Shown: positions 1 through 9,484 of the stretch, piece by piece
Position numbering within the stretch: position 1 is the stretch's first letter
Layout of the letters: each line of letters starts with the position of its first letter
Source of the DNA: Zetaproteobacteria bacterium CG1_02_55_237
GTDB taxonomy: Bacteria > Pseudomonadota > Zetaproteobacteria > Mariprofundales > Mariprofundaceae
NCBI GenBank assembly: GCA_001871195.1
Contig: MNXA01000042.1
Span: 1 to 64,000 of the forward strand
Length of the DNA stretch: 64,000 nucleotides
Reading direction: 5' to 3'
Notes under the pieces: generated by a model
Databases searched by the model: none
The model's input: only the letters and a program-made list of their open reading frames with translations
What the model was told of the DNA's origin: nothing
Position numbers and translations under genes: made by a program

Positions 1-42
1 GCGGAGCTGACCAGTACTAATTGCCCGTGCGGCTTGACCATG
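1..42 (+). rRNA. rrl: 23S ribosomal RNA, 3' end (partial)
   Basis: The first 42 bases match the conserved 3' end of bacterial 23S rRNA: a GTACTAATTGCCCGTG core followed by GGCTTGACC, equivalent to the E. coli end GGCTTAACC that pairs with the 5' end of the molecule. The rest lies to the left of the window. The exact 3' end is estimated from the E. coli pattern. Confidence 0.9.
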
Positions 43-109
43 CAATATTAAGACATTGGATGCTTCTAACGAGGCAAAATATCATCAAATTTCCTGCTTG
101 TTACCAGTT

Positions 110-226
110 TCCTGGTGACTATGGCAGAGAGGAAACGCCTGATCCCATCCCGAACTCAGAAGCTAAGCTCTCTAGCGCCAATGGTACTGTGGGGGTCCCC
201 ATGGGAGAGTAGGACGTCGCCAGGAA
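110..226 (+). rRNA. rrf: 5S ribosomal RNA
   Basis: The start TCCTGGTGACTATGGC and the end GTCGCCAGGA pair with each other as helix I. The internal landmarks CCCATCCCGAACTCAGAAG and GGGAGAGTAGG are universal for bacterial 5S. It lies about 67 bases after the 23S end, as expected for the last genes of an rrn operon. Length is about 117 nt. The boundaries are good to a few bases. Confidence 0.96.
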
Positions 227-236
227 TTTAATCAAA

Positions 237-277
237 AGGCCCATCGTTGAGCGCAAGCTCCGATGGGCCTTTTTTTA
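237..277 (+). terminator. Rho-independent terminator of the rRNA operon
   Basis: The stem AGGCCCATCG (237-246) pairs perfectly with CGATGGGCCT (261-270). Inside it a second stem GAGC/GCTC is closed by a GCAA tetraloop, and a run of seven T begins at 270. This closes the rRNA operon 11 bases after 5S and separates it from the polysaccharide genes. Confidence 0.95.
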
Positions 278-379
278 TTTTACCGCTGCGTCTGCCGGGA
301 TGCTTAATCCTTGGTTTCAACAATGAGGTGACATCGCAGGCGCCGCGTGTAAGGTTTTCTTGGATGATGACAATATTTA
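278..379 (+). other. Leader of the polysaccharide cluster
   Basis: Short intergenic stretch between the rRNA terminator and the flippase gene. A weak sigma-70-like match, GTGACA (328-333), a 16-base spacer and TAAGGT (350-355), could drive the downstream genes, but the -10 box matches poorly. No conserved RNA structure was recognised. Confidence 0.3.
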
Positions 380-1951
380 TTGCCAGAAGATGAAACTGTC
401 CTACGTCCTGCAGGAAACGACACTGCGCCCCCAAATTTCTATGCACCTGGCAGTGCCTTTGTGAGTCGCTGGCTGGATCAAAGCCTGACAGCGGCTGAGT
501 TAAAGCATGCCTCAGTACGGGGTGGCGTCATCACTTTTTCCGCCCAGCTAATTAAACTCATAATGAATATGTTGGTCACCATCTGGTTGGCCCATATTCT
601 GGTGCCTGATGATTTCGGTTTGGTGGCCATGGTGATGGTCATCGTGAACTTTTTTGTGTTGTTTAAGGACGCAGGCTTTTCTACCGCAACCATACAGCAG
701 GAAACTGTAAGCCATGAGCAGGTAGGTCTGTTATTTTGGTTGAGTGCCGTGATTGGCATTGTATTGGGCTTGATACTGTTCTTTATAGCGCCTGCTGTTG
801 CTCTATTTTTCCATGAGCCGCGTTTGGTTGAGATTGTACAAGTCTTGTCGCTGGTCTTTTTCCTGGGTGGGCTGGGTGTTCAGCACGAGGCATTGATGCA
901 GCGTCAGATGCGGTTTCGTGGTCTGGTGGCGATTGAATTATTGGGGCTCTTGCTGGCTTCAATTACGGCCATTTGCTTGGCGCTATCAGGCGCCGGCTAT
1001 TGGGCCATGGTCTGGATGCAGGTTGTGGCCATTGTCGTGCGGGTTGTGCTGTTGTGGTTGATGGCGGGCTGGATCCCATCGCTACCCGTGCTCAAGGTCG
1101 GGGTGCGCAAGATGGCGGAGTTTGGTGGCTATATGACGCTTTCCAATGTCATTCATTATCTGTCCCGTCAGTCTGATCAGGTGCTTCTGGGCTGGTGGTC
1201 GGGTGCCCATGCCCTGGGTCTTTATTCAACAGCGATGCAGATGCTGCTGTTGCCGATACAACAGGTTCTTTCCCCCTTAAGTCGGGTCGCTGTCGTGACA
1301 TTGAGCCGCGTACAAGGCGATGATGCAGGATATCGGCGAGCCTTTCTGTTGCTGGTGAAAATCGTTGCCTATATGACCATGCCTCTCATGGCTGTACTGG
1401 CTGTACTGGCTGATCCTGCTGTTCGTCTTTTTTTAGGGGAGCAATGGCTGGAGGCTGTGCCGATTGTTTCCATTTTGGCATGTGCAGGCTGGATTTTACC
1501 TTTGGGCAATACGATGGGTTGGGTGTTGATGTCGCGCGGGCTAGGCCGACGAATGGTGATATGGACCATGATCATGGCTCCCGTAATGCTTTCAGCCTTC
1601 GCCATTTCCCTGCCGTGGGGTGCATTTGGTATGGCCGTGGCGTTTACGCTGGTGATATATGCCAGTCGCTACTTTCATTTCAGGTATGTATTGTATGGTA
1701 CGCCTGTATCAGTGAGGGATTTGTGTTGGGCTCTGATCTGGCCTGCCTGTTTGAGTTTGCTGCTTGCAGGAACTGCCTTTGTGGTGATGCATGTGTTTTC
1801 ATTCATTGAGCTATGGCTGTCGATGGCAGCAAGCCTACTGGCTGTTTTGTTTGTTATGATTGCTTGTGTTTTATGGATTCCGCCGATGAAAAGAGAGTGT
1901 CTCGAAATTTGGCAATTGTTGAATGTTATTCGCCATAAGGAAATAGCATGA
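380..1951 (+). CDS. Polysaccharide flippase, Wzx/PST family
   Basis: This 523-residue protein is almost entirely hydrophobic helices, about 12-14 of them. A short N-terminal tail precedes the conserved start of the family (residues about 45-85: VRGGVITFSAQLIKLIMN, then LAHILVPDDFGLVAMV). That pattern marks the WzxC-like polysaccharide transport branch of the MOP superfamily, which moves lipid-linked oligosaccharide units across the inner membrane. The start is TTG, the first possible codon after an in-frame stop at 368. A GTG at 461 is an alternative, and neither has a clear ribosome site. The gene overlaps the next by 4 bases (ATGA), so it appears to be the first gene of the cluster. Family assignment is firm; the substrate is unknown. 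Confidence 0.88.
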   Translation: MPEDETVLRPAGNDTAPPNFYAPGSAFVSRWLDQSLTAAELKHASVRGGVITFSAQLIKLIMNMLVTIWLAHILVPDDFGLVAMVMVIVNFFVLFKDAGFSTATIQQETVSHEQVGLLFWLSAVIGIVLGLILFFIAPAVALFFHEPRLVEIVQVLSLVFFLGGLGVQHEALMQRQMRFRGLVAIELLGLLLASITAICLALSGAGYWAMVWMQVVAIVVRVVLLWLMAGWIPSLPVLKVGVRKMAEFGGYMTLSNVIHYLSRQSDQVLLGWWSGAHALGLYSTAMQMLLLPIQQVLSPLSRVAVVTLSRVQGDDAGYRRAFLLLVKIVAYMTMPLMAVLAVLADPAVRLFLGEQWLEAVPIVSILACAGWILPLGNTMGWVLMSRGLGRRMVIWTMIMAPVMLSAFAISLPWGAFGMAVAFTLVIYASRYFHFRYVLYGTPVSVRDLCWALIWPACLSLLLAGTAFVVMHVFSFIELWLSMAASLLAVLFVMIACVLWIPPMKRECLEIWQLLNVIRHKEIA

Positions 1952-2889
1952 TGCAGATGTTGTATCCTCTATATGATGTTCTTTCCCGTCTGGGTAAGAT
2001 TGTAACGCGTCGTGCCTGGCCCTTGCGTTGTCATGAAGACGTTGCGCCTTTTTTTATTGTCGGTGCCGGACGATCCGGAACGACACTGTTACGGCGCATG
2101 CTGGTGGCATCCGGACAGGTTCATATTCCCCCTGAAACCTATGTGTTATCACAGGTGATTGAACATTACCGTCGTAATGCGTATCTGGATTGGCCGACTC
2201 TTGTTAATCAGTGTATGGCACTGTTTGAGTTACATCCTGAATTTCATACATTTCAAATTACCCTGCGTCCCCTATTGCCAGCCTTGCATGCCTTACCCGA
2301 AGATGAGCGCAGCCTTGCCCGCATCCTTGATATGTTTTATCGCTTCCATGCCCGGCAAACCGGGGTTGACTGTGAGCGCTGGGGCGATAAAACGCCAATC
2401 AACACCTTTGCTTTGGATGATATTTATGCCGTTTTTCCCAAGGCGCGTTTTATTCACCTGCTTCGCGATGGGGTGGACGTTGTATCGTCTTTTATGGATA
2501 CAGGCTTGATGCCAAGGCTGGAAGACGCTGCTTCTCACTGGAAGGCTTCCATCAGGGCAGTAAATCGTTTTGCATTAAAGCATCCAAAACAATGTCTTGA
2601 GTTGCGCTACGAGTGTTTAATAAGCAACACGGTTGAGGAAATAAAAAATATCTGTGAATTTTTGAATCTGGATTATAAAGAAACAATGATAGAAAGCTTG
2701 GAGCATACGCAGTCTATGGGTGATATGCAGAATTATGCCCATTATAAGCACGCCAATGAAGGCGTTACGCCGAAGCATATTGGCAAAGGGCGAAAGTCGT
2801 TGTCGCAGGAAGAGAGGCTGGCCTTGCAGGTGGCGTTGGGCAGTCTGTTGCGAGAGTTGGGTTATGCTCCCGCTGATCGGGAAGCTTAA
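1948..2889 (+). CDS. Sulfotransferase family protein
   Basis: Residues about 36-50 read FFIVGAGRSGTTLLRR, the P-loop that binds the 5'-phosphosulfate part of PAPS. A second block near residue 170, ARFIHLLRDGVDVVSSF, is the 3'-phosphate-binding region. Both define the sulfotransferase fold, which moves sulfate from PAPS to a hydroxyl or amine. At 313 residues the length is normal, and there is no signal peptide, so it should act in the cytoplasm. Being second in a polysaccharide cluster, it may sulfate a sugar or glycolipid, but that is inference. Its start overlaps the flippase stop by 4 bases. Confidence 0.85.
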   Translation: MMQMLYPLYDVLSRLGKIVTRRAWPLRCHEDVAPFFIVGAGRSGTTLLRRMLVASGQVHIPPETYVLSQVIEHYRRNAYLDWPTLVNQCMALFELHPEFHTFQITLRPLLPALHALPEDERSLARILDMFYRFHARQTGVDCERWGDKTPINTFALDDIYAVFPKARFIHLLRDGVDVVSSFMDTGLMPRLEDAASHWKASIRAVNRFALKHPKQCLELRYECLISNTVEEIKNICEFLNLDYKETMIESLEHTQSMGDMQNYAHYKHANEGVTPKHIGKGRKSLSQEERLALQVALGSLLRELGYAPADREA

Positions 2890-2997
2890 TGTTTGAAACG
2901 CAGCGGGTTCTCTTTTCACTGTTGAGGCATTTGTGCCACCGGGAAGATTGTGATTCTCAATAATGCAGGCTTTTGCACTTCGGGAAGAGAGCAATAG

Positions 2998-4155
2998 ATG
3001 AGCAAACATGTGCGTCTCTATAATACCGAATATGTGCCGAAGATGGGCGGCATTATTACGCATATGCAGGATGTGTCGCGAGTGCTTGTCTCGCATGGTT
3101 ATAAAGCCGACATTGTTTGCGATCAGTGTGCTGCCGCACTGGATGCGCGCGTGCCTGTCATCCGGATTCCTGAATTCCAGCCGCTTGGCATCAGGCAAAA
3201 AATCTATCGCCCCCAAGGCAAGGTGCGGCATCTGTGCGCATCCCTGCCCGATGCTTCAGGTGTTGATATGCATTGGCCCAGAGAGGCGGATTATGCCCGG
3301 GCGATTATGGAGAATTACGGGCCGGAGAAGATGCTGTACATCATGGCAACCGTACACCCCAGAATGTTTGATCATGCGGCGCAGTGGGGCTGGAAAAACA
3401 GATTGCGCAGCCTTGTGTTCCGCCCCCAAATGGCACGCATTGAGGCAGACGTTGTCGCACACTGCCAGGTGGCTGTGGATAGCCAGGCCCGCAAAGATGA
3501 AGTCATCAGTTTCTATCATGCCAACCCTTCCCGTGTGCATGTCGTGCCGCTGGGTGTTGATGTAAAGCGCTTTTCACATGTCATGGCCAGGAAAAATGAT
3601 ATCCCCACCGGATTAACAGTCGCCAGGCTTTCCCCCGAGAAAGGCGTGCAGAGTTTGCTTGAGGCCTTGGCTCAGCTCAGGGGTAAAAACTGGCAGTGGA
3701 TTATTGCCGGCGATGGCTGGATGCGCCCCCAACTGGAGACTATGCGGGCCAGACTGGGATTGGAAAATCGTGTGCGCTTTGTCGGTGCAGTGGATCCCAT
3801 ACCCTATTATGCCGCAGCAGATATGTTTGTATTGCCATCACACTACGAAGGGTTTGGTCTGGTCTTGCTGGAAGCGATGGCGAATCGCTTGCCATGCATT
3901 GCTTTTGACTCGAAACCGCCTGAGGTGATCACTGCCTCCAGGGAAATTATTGTGCATGATCAAACCGGATTTGTGGCCGAAGCGGGGAATAGTGGAGCAA
4001 TGGCGGCATGCATTGATCGTCTGATCGATGATGCCAGGCTGCGCAGCGAGATGGGCGAACAGGGCTATCAACGATGTGTTGCACAGTTTACCTGGGAGCG
4101 TTGTGTCGAGGGTTATTTGAATATCAGTGGCTATTCGCTGGCATCGGATGCATAA
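2998..4155 (+). CDS. Glycosyltransferase family 4
   Basis: This 385-residue GT-B enzyme has an N-terminal acceptor domain with the glycine motif KMGGIITHMQDVSRVL near residue 15. Its C-terminal donor domain carries the family 4 signature: LTVARLSPEKGV near 205 and HYEGFGLVLLEAMANRLP near 281, with the E-x7-E pair that binds the nucleotide sugar. It would add one sugar from a nucleotide donor to the lipid-linked glycan at the cytoplasmic face. A 108-base gap with no recognisable site separates it from the sulfotransferase. The sugar specificity cannot be read. Confidence 0.9.
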   Translation: MSKHVRLYNTEYVPKMGGIITHMQDVSRVLVSHGYKADIVCDQCAAALDARVPVIRIPEFQPLGIRQKIYRPQGKVRHLCASLPDASGVDMHWPREADYARAIMENYGPEKMLYIMATVHPRMFDHAAQWGWKNRLRSLVFRPQMARIEADVVAHCQVAVDSQARKDEVISFYHANPSRVHVVPLGVDVKRFSHVMARKNDIPTGLTVARLSPEKGVQSLLEALAQLRGKNWQWIIAGDGWMRPQLETMRARLGLENRVRFVGAVDPIPYYAAADMFVLPSHYEGFGLVLLEAMANRLPCIAFDSKPPEVITASREIIVHDQTGFVAEAGNSGAMAACIDRLIDDARLRSEMGEQGYQRCVAQFTWERCVEGYLNISGYSLASDA

Positions 4156-4293
4156 AGTGGCGATATCCGGTAATTTGCTGAAACCATTTGATTTTCCGGT
4201 TGTAAGGAGGCTTCTCATTCGGCCTTACACATATCAGGTCGTGCCATGCGACTTGCCGGGAAGCTGAATTTTCTGGAGGTGAGGTCAGGTACT

Positions 4294-5502
4294 ATGAAGA
4301 ACAAGTCTGCTATGCCTCACCGGCTGTTTTTTATTGTGGTTGGAGATATTTCTTTCAGTGCAGGAAGCAGAACCTTGTTTCGTGAATTGATACTGGCATG
4401 GAAACGAATGGGCATTGATGTGCAATGCCGGATTTATCAATTGCGCACAGATGTCCTGCCTGAAGCAAACGCGGATGGGACCGTTCGGCTCAAGGATTTT
4501 CCAGATCCGGTCTACAGCCCTACAACGAAGAAGCTGTTTGATCGATTGCCTCGTCAATTGTTTCGTTTATACGAACGTATGGTGATCGCTGGCTGTTTAT
4601 GGCGCTGGCTAAGAGAGATCAGGGCGGAGGACCGACTGGTGTTGAATGGATGCCTGGGTCTCCTGCATCTATTGCCAATAAAAAGTCCGACGGAACATCG
4701 CTGGTGGTATAAGGTCGGTGTGATTGAAGAAGAGGCCGTTTCAGGGTTGCGGTTTCGTGTCCGGAAATGGATTGAATCGTGGAATGCCAACCGTCTGGGT
4801 AAACGAATGGTGGTTTCCCGTCCTATGGGGGAATTTCTTGAACAGGCCTACGGTTATAACCGGCAGGGAGTATTTATCGTTCCCTGTCTGGTTAATGAAG
4901 AGCAATTCAATTTCAATATCAATGCACGTGACGCATGCAGATCAAAAATGGGCTTGAGTGATAAGCTGGTTGTACTGTATCTGGGTTCTGCTGAACCGCA
5001 GCAAAGTCCGGTTGAAACGATAGCTTTTTTCAAGGCTTTACATGGGCGCTTCGCGAATGCCTATTTTTGGATTTTATCGCATGAGAAGGAAACGTTCAAA
5101 AGGCTACTTTGCGAAGCGGAACTGCCAAGCGATTGCTGGCATGTGGATTCCAAACCATACAATGAATTGGGCGAGTGGCTGCCTGCAGCCGATATCGGGT
5201 GCTTGATGCGTCCCGGTGGCCTGATTAACAGGGTGTCATCACCGGTCAAATTCCCCGAATATATGATTAATGGCTTGAGTGTTGTGGTAGGTCCGGAGGT
5301 CGGCGAATATACTGAGCTGGTCCGCAAGGAGAAGGTCGGCGTGGTGGTCGATCCCGGTGATGACGCAACATGGGTGCCTGCCATCGAAGCCTTGTCCACA
5401 TTGCTTGAAGATCGTGAATCATTGAGAAAACGCTGTTTTAAAGTAGCCCGCCAACTCTCCTGGCAGGGGAATGAGCAGCGCATAAGCGACGAGTTTTTCT
5501 GA
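4294..5502 (+). CDS. Glycosyltransferase, GT-B fold (GT4-like)
   Basis: This 402-residue protein has a Rossmann-like N-terminus (LFFIVVGDISFSAGSRTLF). Its C-terminal half resembles family 4 donor domains: VVLYLGSAEPQQSPVET near residue 225, then SPVKFPEYMINGLSVVVG near 312, with the glutamate in the usual place. The N-terminal domain is poorly conserved, so it is a divergent member. An ATG at 4246 would add 16 residues. I prefer 4294 because GGAGGTGAGG (4276-4285) lies just before it. Its stop shares one base with the next start (TGATG). Confidence 0.75.
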   Translation: MKNKSAMPHRLFFIVVGDISFSAGSRTLFRELILAWKRMGIDVQCRIYQLRTDVLPEANADGTVRLKDFPDPVYSPTTKKLFDRLPRQLFRLYERMVIAGCLWRWLREIRAEDRLVLNGCLGLLHLLPIKSPTEHRWWYKVGVIEEEAVSGLRFRVRKWIESWNANRLGKRMVVSRPMGEFLEQAYGYNRQGVFIVPCLVNEEQFNFNINARDACRSKMGLSDKLVVLYLGSAEPQQSPVETIAFFKALHGRFANAYFWILSHEKETFKRLLCEAELPSDCWHVDSKPYNELGEWLPAADIGCLMRPGGLINRVSSPVKFPEYMINGLSVVVGPEVGEYTELVRKEKVGVVVDPGDDATWVPAIEALSTLLEDRESLRKRCFKVARQLSWQGNEQRISDEFF

Positions 5503-7319
5503 TGTGCGGTATCGCTGGGTATGTCGGCCCGGGTAACCAGAAGTATCTGCAGCGCGTAACGCAATTGTTGCAACATCGCGGTCCTGATGCGTCCGGTGTA
5601 TGGAACGATGAGAACGCCGGTCTGGCACATACACGACTATCCATTCAGGACTTAACCGAGGCGGGCGCTCAGCCGATGCTGGCGCATGGCGTATGTCTCT
5701 CTTTCAATGGCGAAATTTACAATGCGCCGGTTTTGCGCAAGTTGCTGATTGAAGCAGGCCATCAGTTTCGCGGCCATAGCGATACAGAGGTCATTTTGCG
5801 TGGCTACCTGCAATGGGGAAAGGATGTGATTCCGCGTTTGTCGGGCATGTTTGCCATTGCGCTTTGGGATGAGAAACAACAGGTCATGTTGCTCGCACGG
5901 GACAGGGTGGGTATCAAGCCGCTTTTTTATGCCAGATATAAGCACGGCATGGTGTTTGCTTCAGAGATCAAGGCTATTTTCGCCCATGAAGCCATCAAAA
6001 AGCGGCTTAACCGCCCCATGGTTGATGCCTATATGGCATTGGGATATGTGCCACGTCCACATACCATCTTCGAAGGTGTGCAGATGCTTTTGCCTGCACA
6101 CACACTGCTCTGGCAAGGTGGTGATTTCAGTCTTGAACCCTATTGGCAGTTGTCCGATTCACATGCCATATCGGGCAGTGAAGATGATTTGGTGAATGAG
6201 CTTGATCAGCGTCTGAATGATGCCGTCGCATCACATTTGCTGGCAGATGTGGACATCGGCGCGTTTTTATCCGGTGGTGTGGACTCCTCTCTGATCTGCG
6301 CTATAGCTGCGAAGCAGATGGATCAGCCATTACAAACGTTCACCATTGGTTTTGAAGGCGGTGGTGATGAACGGGGCTGGGCGAGGACGGTAGCCAGGCA
6401 TATTGGTAGCCAGCATCGCGAGCATGTTGCAGGCCTGGATCTGGTGGAAAAACTCCCTCAACTGCTACGTCACCTGGAGCAACCCCTGTTTGATAACTCA
6501 ATCCTGCCGACCTTCCTGGTTTCTCAGGTAGCGGGTGAGCACGTGAAGGTTGTTCTGGCCGGTGATGGCGGAGATGAACCTTTCTTCGGTTATGAGTGGA
6601 CGCGCCGGGCTTTGAGTTTGCCACGCATCTTGCCTGCTCTGCCATTTTCAGGCTGGAAGTGGGGTTATCGTTCAGGGGCATTGGGTTTGTTGCAGCGCAC
6701 ACTGTTTGATGTGTCTCACGGGGAGGATGACCGCTATTTGCGCCGCATCAGTACATCGCAGGCTTTTCGACATGCGTTGTATACGGATGCGTATCGGACG
6801 TCATTGCAAGAAGAGCCTGTTGATTTGTTATCCAGAGCCTTGATCAGCGCAACAGGCGATGCTCGTTTCGCCTGCACGGATTTGGCCTACTACCTGCCCG
6901 AAGATGTGTTGTTCAAAGTGGACAGGATGAGTATGGCGCATGGTCTGGAGGTGCGCGTACCCTTGCTGGATCATGCCTTGCTTGAGTGGGAAATGAGCCT
7001 GCCTGTTCATATGCGTTTCCGGAAGGGGCGGGGAAAGTATCTGTTAAGAAAAGTGGCTGCGCGTTATTTGCCACCCGAAATTCTTAAGCCGCGAAAACAA
7101 GGGTTTACCATTCCGATAGGCCAATGGTTGCGAGGTGATTTGGGGCATTGGGCGGAAGCACTGTTCAAATCCCGTCAATTTTCCGATCGTGGGCTCTTTG
7201 AGCCTGAACATGTTCTGAGCCTGCTACGCATGCATCGCAGTGGTGATTATGAACTGGGGCATCGAATCTGGAGTTTGATTGTGCTGGAGATGTGGTTCCG
7301 GGAGTGGCTGGATGAATAA
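5502..7319 (+). CDS. asnB: Asparagine synthase (glutamine-hydrolysing), AsnB type
   Basis: The protein begins MCGIAGYVG, so Cys2 is the N-terminal nucleophile of a class II glutaminase domain; HRGPDASG and SFNGEIYN follow. The synthetase half starts with the pyrophosphate loop SGGVDSSL near residue 256 and ends with PRKQGFTIP near 535. At 605 residues it has the family's full length. Such proteins make asparagine or amidate other carboxylates with ammonia channelled from glutamine. Its place inside a glycan cluster is common and suggests that a sugar acid or precursor may be amidated, but this is not proven. It overlaps the following gene by 8 bases. Confidence 0.92.
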   Translation: MCGIAGYVGPGNQKYLQRVTQLLQHRGPDASGVWNDENAGLAHTRLSIQDLTEAGAQPMLAHGVCLSFNGEIYNAPVLRKLLIEAGHQFRGHSDTEVILRGYLQWGKDVIPRLSGMFAIALWDEKQQVMLLARDRVGIKPLFYARYKHGMVFASEIKAIFAHEAIKKRLNRPMVDAYMALGYVPRPHTIFEGVQMLLPAHTLLWQGGDFSLEPYWQLSDSHAISGSEDDLVNELDQRLNDAVASHLLADVDIGAFLSGGVDSSLICAIAAKQMDQPLQTFTIGFEGGGDERGWARTVARHIGSQHREHVAGLDLVEKLPQLLRHLEQPLFDNSILPTFLVSQVAGEHVKVVLAGDGGDEPFFGYEWTRRALSLPRILPALPFSGWKWGYRSGALGLLQRTLFDVSHGEDDRYLRRISTSQAFRHALYTDAYRTSLQEEPVDLLSRALISATGDARFACTDLAYYLPEDVLFKVDRMSMAHGLEVRVPLLDHALLEWEMSLPVHMRFRKGRGKYLLRKVAARYLPPEILKPRKQGFTIPIGQWLRGDLGHWAEALFKSRQFSDRGLFEPEHVLSLLRMHRSGDYELGHRIWSLIVLEMWFREWLDE

Positions 7320-8538
7320 GGCGCTAGCTTTTTTGAGCAGCCGATGGGGCTTGTTCATTCTGTTCATTATTGCGCTAGCCATTCGCCTCATTGCTGTTGA
7401 TATGTTGTCGGCACCACCAGAGAAGGATGCCTTACAGTATCATCAAATTGCATTGCACCTTGTTTCAGGGGCTGGGTTTTCTCTTGATGGTCTGGAACCA
7501 ACGACCCTGAGGCCGCCTCTATATCCATTGTTTATTGCGGCTGTGTACGCCTTGTTTGGGGTGGAATACCATCATGTGCTGATGGTTCAGGCAGTGATAC
7601 ATGCTGCACTTGTTTTTCCCGTTTTCTGGTTGGCGCTTCGAATTAGTGGTTCTGCAGTTGTCGGATGGATAGCTGCCGGTCTGTTTTCCGTGCTTACATC
7701 ATTTGAAATTGTCACGCGCCTCTATGCTGAAAACATGCTGATCTTACTCATGTTGGCATTTGTTATAGTGATATATCGAATGCTTTCGCACGTAACCCAT
7801 CGTGGGCGATATGCTGTTGCGGCTGGTGTGTTGGCCGGTTTAATGGGATTAACAAAGCCGGAATTTGCCATGCTGGGCATGGCCACATTCCTGTTTGCGC
7901 TGCTCTGGCGGTCTACGCGCACATATTGGCGTCTTTGGCTCATGCTTTCGATTGTATCATTGCTTGTTGTTGGCGGGTGGCAAATGCGCAGTTTTAATGT
8001 CCCCCCGTCTGGGCAGTCATTTGCAAATGAAACGCTTATTTTTTCCAACTGCCCAGCCTTGTTGGGCGATGGTTTGTGGGCCGTGACTGACATGGCGCGG
8101 CTTGAACAACAACGGGAGAGATGCCATCGGGAGCTTGATGCGTTGCCTCGCGAGCAGTTGGTAGCAAAGGTTCGCCAGATTTGGCTTGATGATCCCTTGA
8201 TGATGATCAAGCTGATTGTTAATCGTGTTCTGATTCTATGGGTATCCCCGCCGGTGGGTAGTAGTGCCCTGGCCGCCCTTTCGCCTTTGGTGGTATGGGT
8301 AGCCCTTCTGGGGCAGTATCTGATTGTTGCTTTGGCGTTGGCTGCAATGCTCACGGGTTTTTCGGGCAGGAAAGAGATGTTCCCGTTTCTGCTTGTTGTT
8401 GTATATATGACGGTTATCTACGGCCTTTTGCATTCAATTCGCAGGTATGGTTATCCATTTGCGCCCGAGTTGTGCATTATGTTTTCTTGCGGCTTGCTAA
8501 TGCTGTATGACAAATGGAAGAAACGAAAAGGGGAGTGA
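7312..8538 (+). CDS. GT-C membrane glycosyltransferase (GT39/ArnT-like)
   Basis: This is a 408-residue protein with about 9-10 membrane helices. Between helix 1 and helix 2 lies a loop with acidic and aromatic residues (PPEKDALQYHQ), then TTLRPPLYPLFIAAVY. That arrangement is typical of GT-C enzymes related to protein mannosyltransferases and ArnT, which use polyprenyl-phosphate sugars outside the membrane. It sits just before a dolichol-phosphate-sugar-synthase-like GT2 gene, which would supply such a donor. I use the ATG at 7312 inside the asnB end; an upstream start at 7279 would add 11 unlikely residues. Confidence 0.75.
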   Translation: MNKALAFLSSRWGLFILFIIALAIRLIAVDMLSAPPEKDALQYHQIALHLVSGAGFSLDGLEPTTLRPPLYPLFIAAVYALFGVEYHHVLMVQAVIHAALVFPVFWLALRISGSAVVGWIAAGLFSVLTSFEIVTRLYAENMLILLMLAFVIVIYRMLSHVTHRGRYAVAAGVLAGLMGLTKPEFAMLGMATFLFALLWRSTRTYWRLWLMLSIVSLLVVGGWQMRSFNVPPSGQSFANETLIFSNCPALLGDGLWAVTDMARLEQQRERCHRELDALPREQLVAKVRQIWLDDPLMMIKLIVNRVLILWVSPPVGSSALAALSPLVVWVALLGQYLIVALALAAMLTGFSGRKEMFPFLLVVVYMTVIYGLLHSIRRYGYPFAPELCIMFSCGLLMLYDKWKKRKGE

Positions 8539-8539
8539 C

Positions 8540-9430
8540 ATGGGTAGCAGTAGCGGTGAAATAGGCGGATTAAGCGTTGTTGTTCCTGTGTACAACGAGG
8601 TTAACGCTGTCCTGCCTGAGATTCGCCGAATCCAGCAGGTTTTGGCCGGGTTGAAATGCCCATCGGAGTTGATTCTCGTTGATGATGGCTCGACGGATGG
8701 CACAGCCGATCTTCTGAAGCAGGCTGATGATGAGTCCTTTCTGCTAATTGCCAGTGAGTCCAATTGTGGCTACGGGGCATCGCTGAAGAAGGGGATAAGG
8801 CAGGCTAAATATCCGGTTGTGGCCATTACTGATGCCGACGGCACCTATCCGAATGAGGAAATACCGGCGATGCTGGAAAAGATGCGCGATGCGGACATGG
8901 TCGTAGGTGCGCGTACGGGGGATAAAGTTCATATCCCGCTTGTTCGCCGACCGGCCAAATGGATGCTGAATAAGCTGGCCAACTATCTGAGCAATGCTGA
9001 CATTCCCGATTTGAATTCAGGTCTGCGCATCTTCCGGAAGAAGGTCGCAGAGCGTTATTTTCATATCCTGCCAAGTCGATTTTCGTTCACCACGACGATA
9101 ACCCTGGCCATGTTCGCTGATGGTTATCGCGTCTGCTATCACAGTATCGATTACCACAAACGGGAGGGCTCCTCCAAGATTAAGCCGTCGGATGCGATCG
9201 GTTTCTTTATTCTCATATTAAGGACGATTACCTATTTCAGTCCGCTGCGCACTTTTGTGCCATTGTTTCTTCTGTTTGCCTCGCTTGGTGGTGTGAAGCT
9301 TGCCTATGATATTTTTGTACTTCAAAACATTACAGATACGACAACCTTTATTTTGTTATCGGCGCTTCAGGTTATCCTTATCGGCGTTGTTGCTGACCTT
9401 ATTGTACGACGAGGGGATTCGGAACGCTGA
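8540..9430 (+). CDS. Glycosyltransferase family 2, polyprenyl-phosphate sugar synthase type
   Basis: The N-terminal catalytic domain has LSVVVPVYNEVNAVLPEI at about residues 12-29, VDDGSTDGTADLL, the metal site ITDADGTYPNEE, and PDLNSGLRIFRK. This is the pattern of DPM1/GtrB-like enzymes that load a sugar onto a polyprenyl phosphate. Two membrane helices close the C-terminus, which also fits GtrB-like proteins. It probably feeds the GT-C enzyme encoded just upstream. The start at ATG 8540 has AGGGGAGTG just before it and follows the upstream stop by one base. Specificity is unknown. Confidence 0.88.
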   Translation: MGSSSGEIGGLSVVVPVYNEVNAVLPEIRRIQQVLAGLKCPSELILVDDGSTDGTADLLKQADDESFLLIASESNCGYGASLKKGIRQAKYPVVAITDADGTYPNEEIPAMLEKMRDADMVVGARTGDKVHIPLVRRPAKWMLNKLANYLSNADIPDLNSGLRIFRKKVAERYFHILPSRFSFTTTITLAMFADGYRVCYHSIDYHKREGSSKIKPSDAIGFFILILRTITYFSPLRTFVPLFLLFASLGGVKLAYDIFVLQNITDTTTFILLSALQVILIGVVADLIVRRGDSER

Positions 9431-9484
9431 TGTTGATGAACATTCCTGGGCCCGTCGTTTGCAAGATCCAAGCCTGAGGTGACG

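Noticed and set aside
21-212. 63-codon frame across the end of 23S and into 5S
   Set aside because: It overlaps structural RNA. The sequence is fully explained by rRNA.
9430-9477. 15-codon frame starting in the stop of the GT2 gene
   Set aside because: Too short, with no SD and no sign of conservation. It is more likely a spacer before the methyltransferase.
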